A stretch of 60,000 bases of DNA from Antedon mediterranea (taxonomy: Eukaryota > Echinodermata > Crinoidea > Comatulida > Antedonidae): positions 3,003,001-3,063,000 of the forward strand of contig NC_092670.1 in NCBI RefSeq assembly GCF_964355755.1, given 5' to 3'. This document shows, piece after piece, positions 42,491-53,973 of this stretch. The stretch's first letter is position 1. Every line of letters begins with the position of its first letter. Below the pieces are notes generated by a model. The model saw nothing but the letters and a program-made list of their open reading frames with translations, was not told the DNA's origin and made no database searches. A program made the translations under genes and the position numbers.

Positions 42491-44800
42491 TATATTATAT
42501 GTAATAGATAACCCATTTGTATGTGAGTTGCAATAGTGACATTTGAGATTGACATGATAACCCATATGTATGTGAGATGCAATAGTGACATTATAGATTG
42601 ACATGATAACCCATTTGTATGTGAGATGCAATAGTGACATTAGAGATTGACATGATAACCCATTTGTATGTGAGATGCAATAGTGACATTATAGATTGAC
42701 ATGATAACCCATTTGTATGTGAGATGCAATAGTGACATTAAAGATTGACATGATAACCCATTTGTATGTGAGATGCAATAGTGACATTATAGATTGACAT
42801 GATAACCCATTTGTATGTGAGATGCAATAGTGACATTATCGATTGACATGATAACCCATTTGTATGTGAGATGCAATAGTGACATTATAGATTGACATGA
42901 TAACCCATTTGTATGTGAGATGCAATAGTGACATTTGAGATTGACATGATATCCCATTTGTATGTGAGATGCAATAGTGACATTAGAGATTGACGTGATA
43001 ACCCATTTGTATGTGAGATGCAATAGTGACATTATAGATTGACATGATAACCCATTTGTATGTGAGATGCAATAGTGACATTATAGATTGACATGATAAC
43101 CCATTTGTATGTGAGATGCAATAGTGACATTATAGATTGACATGATAACCCATTTGTATGTGAGATGCAATAGTGACATTATAGATTGACATGATAACCC
43201 ATTTGTATGTGAGATGCAATAGTGACATTATAGATTGACATGATAACCCATTTGTATGTGAGATGCAATAGTGACATTATAGATTGACATGATAACCCAT
43301 TTGTATGTGAGATGCAATAGTGACATTATAGATTGACATGATAACCCATTTGTATATGAGATGCAATAGTGACATTATAGATTGACATGATAACCCATTT
43401 GTATGTGAGATGCAATAGTGACATTATAGATTGACATGATAACCCATTTGTATATGAGATGCAATAGTGACATTAGAGATTGACATGATAACCCATTTGT
43501 ATGTGAGATGCAATAGTGACATTATAGATTGACATGATAACCCATTTGTATGTGAGATGCAATAGTGACATTATAGATTGACATGATAACCCATTTGTAT
43601 GTGAGATGCAATAGTGACATTATAGATTGACATGATAACCCATTTGTATGTGAGATGCAATAGTGACATTATAGATTGACATGATAACCCATTTGTATGT
43701 GAGATGCAATAGTGACATTATAGATTGACATGATAACCCATTTGTATATGAGATGCAATAGTGACATTAGAGATTGACATGATAACCCATTTGTATGTGA
43801 GATGCAATAGTGACATTATAGATTGACATGATAACCCATTTGTATGTGAGATGCAATAGTGACATTATAGATTGACATGATAACCCATTTGTATGTGAGA
43901 TGCAATAGTGACATTATAGATTGACATAACCCATTTGTATGTGAGATGCAATAGTGACATTATAGATTGACATAACCCATTTGTATGTGAGATGCAATAG
44001 TGACATTATAGATTGACATAACCCATTTGTATGTGAGATGCAATAGTGACATTATAGATTGACATAACCCATTTGTATGTGAGATGCAATAGTGACATTA
44101 TAGATTGACATGATAACCCATTTGTATGTGAGATGCAATAGTGACATTATAGATTGACATGATAACCCATTTGTATATGAGATGCAATAGTGACATTAGA
44201 GATTGACATGATAACCCATTTGTATGTGAGATGCAATAGTGACATTATAGATTGACATGATAACCCATTTGTATGTGAGATGCAATAGTGACATTATAGA
44301 TTGACATGATAACCCATTTGTATGTGAGATGCAATAGTGACATTGTAGATTGACATGATAACCCATTTGTATGTGAGATGCAATAGTGACATTATAGATT
44401 GACATGATAACCCATTTGTATGTGAAATGCAATAGTGACATTATAGATTGACATGATAACCCATTTGTATGTGAGATGCAATAGTGACATTTGAGATTGA
44501 CATGATAACCCATTTGTATGTGAGATGCAATAGTGACATTATAGATTGACATGATAACCCATTTGTATGTGAGATGCAATAGTGACATTATAGATTGACA
44601 TGATAACCCATTTGTATGTGAGATGCAATAGTGACATTATAGATTGACATGATAACCCATTTGTATGTGAGATGCAATAGTGACATTATAGATTGACATG
44701 ATAACCCATTTGTATGTGAGATGCAATAGTGACATTAGAGATTGACATGATAACCCATTTGTATGTGAGATGCAATAGTGACATTATAGATTGACATGAT
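42490..44800. repeat. 49-bp satellite array, about 47 units
   Basis: The unit reads ATAGATTGACATGATAACCC then ATTTGTATGTGAGATGCAAT and AGTGACATT. Identity between units is very high. Variants: TTGAG or TTAGAG in place of TATAG, GTATATGAG, and a 3-base deletion (GACATAACCC) in four consecutive units at about 43920-44080. The minus strand has long stop-free translations with a 49-residue period, a consequence of the unit sequence and not evidence for protein. Confidence 0.97.
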
Positions 44801-45733
44801 TACCTACAATTCAAGGAATCTACATAAATCTACTGTACATATATAAAAGAGATTTTATAAAATAGGCCTAATTTAATTTCTTAATTTAGTAACTTGATTA
44901 TTAACTATTTCTAATGATATAATGTTCTATTAGGTACTGTTCAAATCATTTTAAAAATTCAATTTTTGGGATATTTTTTGGTTTTTTAATATTATGCTTC
45001 TTTATGAGATGTACAGTATGCAACGTTATTCCACATAGAGGAAATAAAGGAAGGAAATAATTGAGCATAATAAACCACCAATAGCTGATTATGGAAATAC
45101 CCAGCTTCCTCTACCTATTTCTTGTTAAGAGTGAAAAAAAGAAAACAATAACAAAGCTAACAGAAAGATTTTGGGGGTGGGGGTGGGGTTTGATAGAGGG
45201 CGAGCCCACTAATAGTAAAAAAAACTTTAGTAATACAGAGGGGTAAAGTATAGTGGGAGGAATTGAGGTCAACCTTACAAAATTAAAAATTATTGTATGA
45301 AAATTCTTTTAAACAGCATCAATCTGTGTTCAGTCAGCCGGCTCCAACCATGATTGGGGCTGAGGTAGATGGAGATGTAGGTTTTAAAAAAAAACATTTG
45401 TACACAAAACGTTCTAGTGTCTGATGGCGATTTCCGGGCATCTAGCTATTCCTACAAATTTACACACTTTTAGCACTGATTTAGACCAGGGTGTGAAAGT
45501 TCTGCCCTTTTTTGTTGCTGTTAATTAAGGTCAATGTGTCTAGATATGCAAGTTGTCTGTATGCGTACAGCAAAGCTTCTGTGTGCACAATTATCATAGT
45601 ACGTGCAATGGTTTAAAAGTGTGCATGTAACAGTTTGTCTTTAGTGTCAGGAGAGTGAATTCATCAATGATTATTAGATTAATTGCAACAAATGCTATTT
45701 GTACACCTTCTGCCTTCATCAAGTTATTATGTA
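44801..45733. other. Non-coding sequence after the 49-bp array
   Basis: AT-rich with a G-run (GGGGGTGGGGGTGGGGTTTG near 45170-45192). No gene is supported. Confidence 0.45.
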
Positions 45734-46345
45734 AAGTTATTTTCAACAGCGCCACCAATGATTTGTAAGATATAGTAAGTTTGTGTTGTATCTTCTAGTT
45801 GTGTTCCCTTTCAATGTTTGTTTATTTGTATTTTACATCCTTCTATGCATTGATAAATAAATGTTGTACAGCTAGCTTCTGTGTGCACAATTATCATAGT
45901 GCAATGGTTTAAGAGTGTACATGTAAAAGTTTGTCTTAGTGTCAGAAGAGTGAATGCATCAATGATTATTAGATTAATTGCAAAGTAATTGCAAATAATT
46001 ATTAACTTTATAAAGTTATTTTCAACAGCGCCACCAATGATTTGAAATATATTAATAGTAGCTTTAATAAGATGATGTATCTTCTAGTTATGTTCCCTTT
46101 CAATGTTTGTTTATCTGTTATGTATTTTGCATCCTTCTATGCTTGATAAATAAATGTCAACTCACATAAATAGATGTAAAAGTTGATAAGCAGAGAATTC
46201 AAGCATATCTATTAAATTATGAAATATATTAGATATAAAAGAAGAAGAATTAATGACAATTAAAAAAAAACACTGTAAATATACATTCAACCATTCATTG
46301 TCAATATTGTCATAGTTATCAGATGTGATTATTGATTAATTTGTG
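45734..46345. repeat. Host repeat unit 2, distal part, with a local duplication
   Basis: AACAGCGCCACCAATGATTTG followed by TTGTGTTGTATCTTCTAGTT and GTTCCCTTTCAATGTTTGTT appears at 45747, again at 46025 and in unit 1 at 36575. The end (ATTGTCATAGTTATCAGATGTGATTA) matches 36760-36790. Confidence 0.75.
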
Positions 46346-47556
46346 AGTTTTCATAATGATAACAAGTGGCCTCAATATTTGCATAATATATCTTGTAAAT
46401 GAGTTTATACAATCGATATAATATATACATAATCAGTGTAGTTTTCTCATCTCATCTAAAACCACAGGAATGTTCTTCACAGAAATGTTTTTAAAACCGC
46501 TTCGAAATAAAGCACAATAAGTATCAAAATTGTATTTTGGTTGTCAAAATTCAATACAAACTTTTTGGGTGGCCGCTTTGTGGAGGTAATTTACCATACA
46601 AAAAATCTAATTTTTAGTAAAAATAAGTGGCTGTGGCCGTTTACGAGAGGTTCAACTGTATTTAATTAATATTTAATAATTAATTTTTTATAACTGTAAA
46701 ACTATCAATTAATTTCTTAGCTTCCATGGTTGCATACAATTTACTGTATTTTTTAGTTATATAATGATATGTCATACAAACCGTGATAAAACATAAGCAA
46801 AATGTATTCATTTTTTCACTTTTATTTACAAAAATATAACTTTGTTATCCTTATTTATTTATAGCCAATCAAATTTACAAATACACAAAAAAAAACCATT
46901 AAATTAACAAAAAAGGAAATACAAAAATAAGACTTGACATAATAAACAAAATCAAATATGTAGAATACAAATATATATATATTGTAACATGTAGAGCAGT
47001 TGAGTGTACTTTGGTTCAAAACCATAAACTATGACCCAATTTAAACATACTGACAAGATGGTAAATCTTGATGCAATAATCTACAATACAATAAGTAGGC
47101 AACCAATGTATATTTGTTTTTATATTATGGATCAAACATTTAAACACACCTACTGTTCTAAAGTAAACTTTTATTTAATTTATCCGTCACTTCCAATTTG
47201 AATCGAATGTCAAAATAAGGCTCTAGTCTAAGAATGTGGTGCTCGGATTTTTGCAGCTAAGCAAAACAAATGGCGCACTCTACTGGTTGGTTTTCAATTA
47301 CATAAAAAGCTGAATGTGCAGTAGTAGTTATGTCACGTCATTTATAAATAGTATTTACTATTTGATAAACAATAATCCAAAATAAATATGTCATGTGAAA
47401 CTTATAACTTAACATACCAATGGTTCAGTGATGTTTTCTCACTCATACAAATGGTTGAACCAATTCTCAAAAAAAAAAATGCCCTATTTCCCCAGCCTAC
47501 AGTTACTCGCTGCGCTCGCAAAACCCCACTCTGATGCATTCTGGCTACGGGCCTGT
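46346..47556. other. Intergenic, no gene seen
   Basis: AT-rich sequence with short simple-repeat patches (ATATATATAT at 46970). No coding frame with family support on either strand. Confidence 0.45.
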
Positions 47557-49268
47557 TGGACCCCTACATTTAACACATTCAGAATAGGTGGTTACTAGAA
47601 CATAAGATAAGATCTAACTTAGGTCAATGAGGTGAGACCCCTACATTTAACACATTCAGAATAGGTGGGTACTAGAACATAAGATAAGATCTAACTTGGG
47701 TCACTGAGGTGGGACCCCTACATTTAACACATTCAGAATAGGTGGGTACTAGAACATAAGATAAGATCTAACTTGGGTCACTGAGGTTGGACCCCTACAT
47801 TTAACACATTCAGACTAGGTGGGTACTAGAACATAAGATAAGATCTAACTTGGGTCACTGAGGTAGGACCCATACATTTAACACATTCAGACTAGGTGGG
47901 TACTAGAACATAAGATAAGATCTAACTTAGGTCAATGAGGTGGGACCCCTACATTTAACACATTCAGACTAGGTGGGTACTAGAAGATAAGATAAGATCT
48001 AACTTGGGTCACTGAGGTGGGACCCCTACATTTAACACATTCAGACTAGGTGGGTACTAGAACATAAGATAAGATCTAACTTGGGTCACTGAGGTGGGAC
48101 CCCTACATTTAACACATTCAGACTAGGTGGGTACTAGACCATAAGAAAAGATCTAACTTGGGTCACTGAGGTCGGACCCCTACATTTAACACATTCTGAC
48201 TAGGTGGGTACTAGAACATAAGATAAGATCTAACTTGGGTCACTGAGGTGGGACCCCTACTACATTTAACACATTCAGACTAGGTGGGTACTAGAACATA
48301 AGATAAGATCTAACTTGGGTCACTGAGGTCAGACCCCCTACATTATTTAACACATTCAGACTAGGTGGGTACTAGACCATAAGATAAGATCTAACTTGGG
48401 TCACTGAGGTTGGACCCCTACATTTAACACATTCAGACTAGGTGGGTACTAGAACATAAGATAAGATATAACTTGGGTCACTGAGGTGAGACCCCTACAT
48501 TTAACACATTCAGACTAGGTGGGTACTAAAACATAAGATAAGATCTAACTTGGGTCACTGAGGTTGGACCCCTACATTTAACACATTCAGACTAGGTGGG
48601 TACTAGAACATAAGATAGGATATAACTTGGGTCACTGAGGGTGACCCCTACATTTAACACATTCAGACTAGGTGGGTACTAAAACATAAGATAAGATCTA
48701 ACTTGGGTCACTGAGGTGGGACCCCTACATTTAACACATTCAGACTAGGTGGGTACTAGAACATAAGATAAGATCTAACTTGGGTCACTGAGGTTGGACC
48801 CCTACATTTAACACATTCAGACTAGGTGGGTACTAAAACATAAGATAAGATCTAACTTGGGTCACTGAGGTTGGACCCCTACATTTAACACATTCAGACT
48901 AGGTGGGTACTACAACATAAGATAAGATCTAACTTGGGTCACTGAGGTCAGACCCCCTACATTTAACACATTCAGACTAGGTGGGTACTAGACCATAAGA
49001 TAAGATCTAACTTGGGTCACTGAGGTGGGACCCCTACATTTAACACATTCAGACTAGGTGGGTACTAGACCATAAGATAAGATCTAACTTAGGTCACACC
49101 CCCTACATTTAACACATTCAGACTAGGTGGGTACTAGACCATAAGATAAGATTTAACTTGGGTCACTGAGGTAGGACCCCTACATTTAACAAATTCAGAC
49201 TGGTGGGTACTAAAACATAAGATAAGATCTAACTTGGGTCACTGAGGTTGGACCCCTACATTTAACAC
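47557..49268. repeat. 77-bp satellite array, left part (~22 units)
   Basis: The unit reads GGACCCCTACATTTAACACA then TTCAGACTAGGTGGGTACTA, GAACATAAGATAAGATCTAA and CTTGGGTCACTGAGGT. Period is 77 bp from the positions of the CCCCTACATT motif (47561, 47638, 47715). Units differ by single substitutions and small indels. Confidence 0.97.
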
Positions 49269-50432
49269 TCTTTTATTCATATGCTACATGAATGACATCC
49301 CAATTAGTGTAAATTGCAATATTATGTTATATGCTGATGATACAATATTGTTGTCTTCTGGTAATGATATTAGACAAATAGCTAATGATTTAAGTTCAAA
49401 CCTGGAATCATGTAACAACTGGCTTATAAACAACAAACTATCATTACATCCTGATAAAACTGAATCAATATTGTTTGGTACTAAAAGAAAACTTAAGAAT
49501 GTTCATGATTTTGCTGTTATGTTTAAAAATAAGTTGATATGTAAGAAGAATATGATCTCATATCTTGGTTGTTTGCTTGATGAAGACCTGTCTGGAGAAT
49601 CTATGGTTCAAAAAGTTCTTAGTAAGACTAATTCAAGACTTAAATTTTTGTATAGACATTCTGCATGTCTAAATTTCTTTTCTCGTAAAATTCTATGTTC
49701 GGCACTGATTACTTGTCACTTTGACTATGCATGTTGCTCCTGGTTTTCCGGTGTTTCTAAAAAACTTAAACAAAGACTCCAAACCAGTCAAAATAAAGTT
49801 GCTAGGTTTATATTAAATAAAAATAATCGTGCACATATTGGTAAAGACGAACTGAACCAAATCGGTCAATTATGTCTAGAGGATAGAATTTGCCAACTCA
49901 AACTTAATCATGTTCATAAGATTTTTTATGGAAAATCAGTACCTTATTTGACTGAAAAGTTTCAAAGAGTTTCATCTAACCACCATTATATGACTAGAAG
50001 TAGTGTCAATGGTTTTTCAGTTCCTAAATCTGATAGTCAGATATCTAAAACGTTTTATTATACAGGCATAAAGGCATGGAATAACCTACCTCATTCCATT
50101 CAACAAATAGAAAACAAATTTAATTTTAAGAAAAATGTTAAATCACATTTCTGTTCTACCAAATAATTTTATAAGTCAATCATAATCTTTAATTTAACTT
50201 GTTTTTTATATTATTGTTTTTGTAATATTTACGTGTTTAATGCAATACTTTGTAATGTTTATATTTTTTATTGATTGTAAAAGGATCCCAATGGAAATAA
50301 GCTGATAAGCTTTTTGGGCTATCCTGGAAAGTCTTTTATAAATGTATTATTTGTAATGTCCGTAATTTATGTTATCACTTTGTATGTATTTTTTATGATG
50401 ATTTTCCAAATAAATTCAAATCAAATCAAATC
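49269..50432 (+). mobile_element. 5'-truncated CR1/jockey-like retrotransposon inserted in the 77-bp array
   Basis: The insertion interrupts a satellite unit; AACAC from the unit is present on both sides (49264-49268 and 50433-50437), a 5-bp target duplication. It begins inside the RT domain, carries the complete remaining frame and a ~260-bp 3' untranslated region, and ends in a (TCAAA)n tail. A piece of the same 3' region occurs at 58739-58866. Confidence 0.93.
49270..50166 (+). CDS. Reverse transcriptase C-terminal part of a CR1/jockey-like element
   Basis: The frame is open from the insertion point at 49270 (LLFICYMNDIPIS, the end of RT motif B and the following strand) to TAA at 50164-50166. 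The catalytic box MLYADDTILLSSG is intact at about 49330-49370. It is followed by NWLINNKLSLHPDKTESILF (motif D), the thumb with CHFDYACCSWFSG, and a C-terminal extension ending KFNFKKNVKSHFCSTK. There are no stops or frameshifts over ~298 residues, so the copy is young. It lacks ORF1, the endonuclease and the RT fingers, so it cannot move by itself. Confidence 0.92.
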   Translation, partial: LLFICYMNDIPISVNCNIMLYADDTILLSSGNDIRQIANDLSSNLESCNNWLINNKLSLHPDKTESILFGTKRKLKNVHDFAVMFKNKLICKKNMISYLGCLLDEDLSGESMVQKVLSKTNSRLKFLYRHSACLNFFSRKILCSALITCHFDYACCSWFSGVSKKLKQRLQTSQNKVARFILNKNNRAHIGKDELNQIGQLCLEDRICQLKLNHVHKIFYGKSVPYLTEKFQRVSSNHHYMTRSSVNGFSVPKSDSQISKTFYYTGIKAWNNLPHSIQQIENKFNFKKNVKSHFCSTK

Positions 50433-50612
50433 AACACATTCAGACTAGGTGGGTACTAGAACATAAGATAAGATCTAACTTGGGTCACTGAGGTGAGACC
50501 CCTACATTTAACACATTTAGACTAGGTGGGTACTAAAACATAAGATAAGATCTAACTTAATGCGTCACTGAGGTCGGACCCCTACATTTAACACATTCAG
50601 ACTGGTGGTGAT
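50433..50612. repeat. 77-bp satellite array, right part
   Basis: About two further units resume right after the retrotransposon tail, starting in the middle of the unit (AACACATTCAGACTAGG), then fade out at GACTGGTGGTGATACT. Confidence 0.93.
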
Positions 50613-50639
50613 ACTATAGCAACATATGAAACCTAACAC

Positions 50640-51850
50640 ACATACCTAACGAAGTAAAGTCCTATTTCTGTCCTAGTGTAATTAGGATAACGTATCTCAA
50701 CGTATCGGTTTCTATTCTAGTCTTTTTCTAGCCTAGAATAACGGCTTGAAACGTATCTCTTATTTTCTATTTTAGGGAACATCCTAAAATAACGGCTTAA
50801 AACCTATCTCTTATTTTCTATTTTAGGGAACATCCTAAAATATCGATTGTCAACGAATCACTGATAGCAAAGCCTGTACTAATTCACGTATTTCACTGGC
50901 GTGATAACAGAGTACGACACTTAGCTTCATTATCTTTGTTTTCTTAGTAGTTCAACTGAGGAATTCTAAGAGCGTTTCAGTTTCTATTCTAGTCAGTCTT
51001 CTTCTAGCCTAGAATAATGGCTTGAAACGTATCTATTAATTTCTATTTTAGGGACACCCTAAAATATCGGTTTTCAACGAATCACTGATGGCAAAACCTG
51101 TACTAATTCACGTATTTCACTAGCGTGATAACAGAGTACGACACTTAGCTTTGTTATCTTTGTTTCTTAGAAGTTCAACTCAGGAATTCTAGGAACATAT
51201 CGGTTTCTATTCTAGTAAGTCTTTTTCTAGCCTAGAATAACGGTTTGAAACGTATCTCTTAATTTCTATTTTAGGGAACACCCTAAAATATCGATTTTCA
51301 ACGAATCACTGATAGCAAAGCCTGTACTAATTCATGTATTTCACTAGTGTGATAACAGAGTACGACACTTAGATTTGTTATCTTTGTTTCTTAGTAGTTC
51401 AACTGACGAATTCTATGAACGTATCGGTTTCTATTCTAGTTAGTCTTTTCCTAGAATAACGGCTTGAAACGTATCTATTAATTTCTATTTTAGGGACACC
51501 CTAAAATATCGATTTTCAACGAATCACTGATAGCAAAGCCTGTACTAATTCACATATTTCATTAGTGTGATTAAGAGTACGGCACTTAGGTTTGTTATCT
51601 TTGTTTTCTTAGTAGTTTAACTTAGGAATTCTAAGAATGTATCGGTTTCTAGTTAGTCTTCTTCTAGCCTAGAATTAACGGCTTGAAACGTATCTCTTAT
51701 TTTCTATTTTAGGGAACACCCTAAAATTTCGATTTTCAAGAATCACTGATAGCAAAACTTTACTAATTCACGTATTTTACTAGCGTGATAACAGGGTATG
51801 GCACTTCGCTTCATTATCTTTTTTTTTCCACTCAGGAATTCTTCAGTTCA
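50640..51850. repeat. ~220-bp tandem repeat with built-in hairpins, five units
   Basis: Each unit carries TCGGTTTCTATTCTAG, TCTAGCCTAGAATAACGGCT, TATTTTAGGGAACACCCTAAAATA, ACGAATCACTGATAGCAAA, TGTACTAATTCACGTATTTC and TAACAGAGTACGACACTTAG. Two parts are self-complementary: TTCTAG-cc-TAGAA and TATTTTAGGG-AACA-CCCTAAAATA. The first unit holds an extra ~60-bp copy of the TTTTAGGG hairpin segment. No coding frame. Confidence 0.9.
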
Positions 51851-52682
51851 TTTCTTGTTGACGTACACACACAAGGCGTTAAAACAAACGACAACGATCT
51901 GTAATAATTAATAAAAATTAATCTGTTAAGTGATAAACATATTTGACTACTATTAAATGCTTTTAAAATGATAGGTTGGGTTCATTGCCTCAACACCATT
52001 AAATACCTGCAGCACTCACAATGAATGAATGAAGTATGGCACAAATATTCATTGTTGCCATGCTTTAAAGTTGAAAATAACAATGACAGAAATAAAATGT
52101 ATTTAAATAGAATCATCATGGCAGTAAAGAAAAGAAAAAAAGACATCCTTCCTTTAGGACTTGATGGTTCAGCTTTTCTTTTTGATCGTCTACCTGTGAA
52201 GGAAATGTTTTAAACAGTGGTTCTCAAATTAATATCATTACAAATTGTTTCCAGACGTTGTGTTTACCTATCTCACGTGTGATATACTTTAAAACTACAA
52301 ATTGCCATTTGTTTTCTTCTTTCTAATCCGTAGGAATACTTTATTTATTTTTCATGAACCCCAAGATATTTGTGTACTATGATTATTGATCAGTAAGAAG
52401 CAAATATAAAATATTAAAGCCATTTTTGCTGTAATTTTTGACGTTTTGTAAAAATAATGCATATAAATTACTTAAAAATCATTAAACCATGTCAATTCTT
52501 GTGTTAAATGTAAATTATAATATGGTTAATTATTATATATATATATATATATGATATTTTCAGTATTATTGATTGTTAATGCACAATTGGATAAGGATAA
52601 AGCAGGCCTACATGATGTAAAATAATTTAAACTGTAACTAGAAACTTTGTGTGAGTTGGACAAAAATACACAATCAACTAAC
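51851..52682. other. Intergenic between tandem repeat and orphan linker exon
   Basis: AT-rich. A 62-codon open frame at 52025-52213 (+) has no recognised domain. An (AT)n run lies at 52533-52552. Confidence 0.45.
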
Positions 52683-52742
52683 CTGACATTGAGGTTGGTT
52701 CATTTGGAGTAACATCAGGCGCCACATCAGTATCAGAAGCAA
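52683..52742 (-). CDS. Candidate orphan linker exon, paralogue of the exon at 54854-54910
   Basis: Minus strand: acceptor TACTGTAG, 60 bp in phase 1-1 coding ASDTDVAPDVTPNEPTSMS, donor GTTAGTTGATTG. The exon 2.1 kb upstream (in gene sense) codes ATDADVTPATPNEPTSMP with the same phases, and the flanking intron (ATCAACTAAC, GAGTTGGACAAA) is also duplicated. It lies downstream of the terminal exon of the ZU5-DED gene. It may be a duplication relic or an alternative linker that joins a more distant DED exon such as 34404. Confidence 0.5.
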
Positions 52743-53301
52743 CTACAGTATATAAATAAAAAGCATTTATAATAATGTCTTACCATAGCAGTAGCTATTT
52801 TTCTGATGTACATGAACCCCAAGATATTATTTATATATTTTTTTTTAATGTATTCTTTCTTTTGACTGGATTGCATTTTCAGTAATGCAGTACTGCTTTT
52901 CAAAATGGTCCAGTTACAAGTTTAAAAGTAAAGAAAACATATAAAAATAAAGAAAGATAAAAGCATAGTAGGCCTAATTTATAAGAATATATATACAGAA
53001 CAGTTAAAAACAAATTTTCTTTTGTATAATAGACATACATACAAACAAAAAGGAAAAATCAACATTGTACGCTATACTTTTAGGAAACTTTCAAGGCACT
53101 TTAATGCCAGTCAGATGTTTGTCATAAACAATGTTCCTTCTTTCTATGAATTTTATAGGAATACATGTTATAACTTTATTAGTAAACTGGAAGATAGTAC
53201 AAACAAACAAGTTATAAAATTGTCAATCTGTAAATTTTCGATTGATTTGCTTTTATTTTCTTCTTTGTATTTTATATGGCTTGTATATTGCTGAAATAAA
53301 G

Positions 53302-53307
53302 TTTATT
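53302..53307 (-). promoter_or_regulatory. Polyadenylation signal of the ZU5-UPA-DED gene
   Basis: AATAAA on the minus strand about 60 bp past the TAG at 53366-53368. It supports 53366-53973 being the terminal exon. Confidence 0.65.
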
Positions 53308-53365
53308 ATTATAAAACCTTTTATCAAAAACATAATTTGTTTCCCTCAAATTCTATACTATAGAC

Positions 53366-53973
53366 CTATATCATGTTATTTCTGCAGTATTTGTGAATGA
53401 GCTTATACTGCTTTGGTTTACCTTTTAGTGTTGTCAATGCCTCCACTTCTTTCATCATCTTTCTATCTGTAAGCAGTCTAATGAATTTGTCCATCTTCTC
53501 TCCTTCTGCAAGTGTGCCTTTCATTTCCAATTTCAAGATTAACAAAAACGGATCCGTTTCGTCACTGACCTCAATACCCTTAAGTTGGCCAATAGTTATC
53601 ATGTTCTCTGTATTTAATTGCTGACCAAACGCTATCAAATTTCTTCGATGCTCTGAAAAATGTTTGAATGGAATGGATTTGGAGTCTGGTAATTTAACTT
53701 TTTTCTCAATCATGTCTTGAACTCCCTGAAGTCCGGATATATTAGTAGCTTCAACAAGGATACCAATGTCTGCCGGTTTGAGAAGTCCAGAACCCTTAAG
53801 TAAACTTATCAGATCATAGGGTGTATTTTTGCTCTCTATTTTTTTCAAAGTAATGGTTTTATCACGATACGTGAACTCGCTAAGTAACACTCTCAGCATG
53901 TGAATGTTTCCATGTTTCTTCCACCACTTTGATACATCAGTGAGCAGTTCATTGTAATCATCCTCTTTCAATT
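53366..53973 (-). CDS. ZU5-UPA-DED gene, terminal exon with two DED-like domains
   Basis: Acceptor ATTACTAG; AA joins the preceding G as Glu. Domain 1 runs from YNELLTDVSKWWKKHGNIHM through LRVLLSEFTYRDKTITLKKI to LLKGSGLLKPADIGILVEAT. Domain 2 starts FSEHRRNLIAFGQQLNTENM and continues LILKLEMKGTLAEGEKMDKF. Helix spacing matches DEDs; domain 1 is the more divergent. The exon aligns with 33898-34404 over both domains. Resemblance was judged by eye, so a profile comparison is needed to separate DED from other death folds. Confidence 0.8.

Noticed and set aside
42787-44588. Long minus-strand open frames with a periodic HLTYKWVIMS-like protein
   Set aside because: They lie entirely in the 49-bp satellite and repeat every 49 residues because three units of 49 bp make 147 bp. 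No start context, splice site or non-repeat extension.
42490-44800. CRISPR array
   Set aside because: Regular spacing, but no unique spacers: the entire 49 bp repeats. The genome is eukaryotic by its introns.
52025-52213. 62-codon basic peptide as a small gene
   Set aside because: Rich in Lys/Asn from AT-rich sequence, no domain, no splice or poly(A) support, next to a tandem array.
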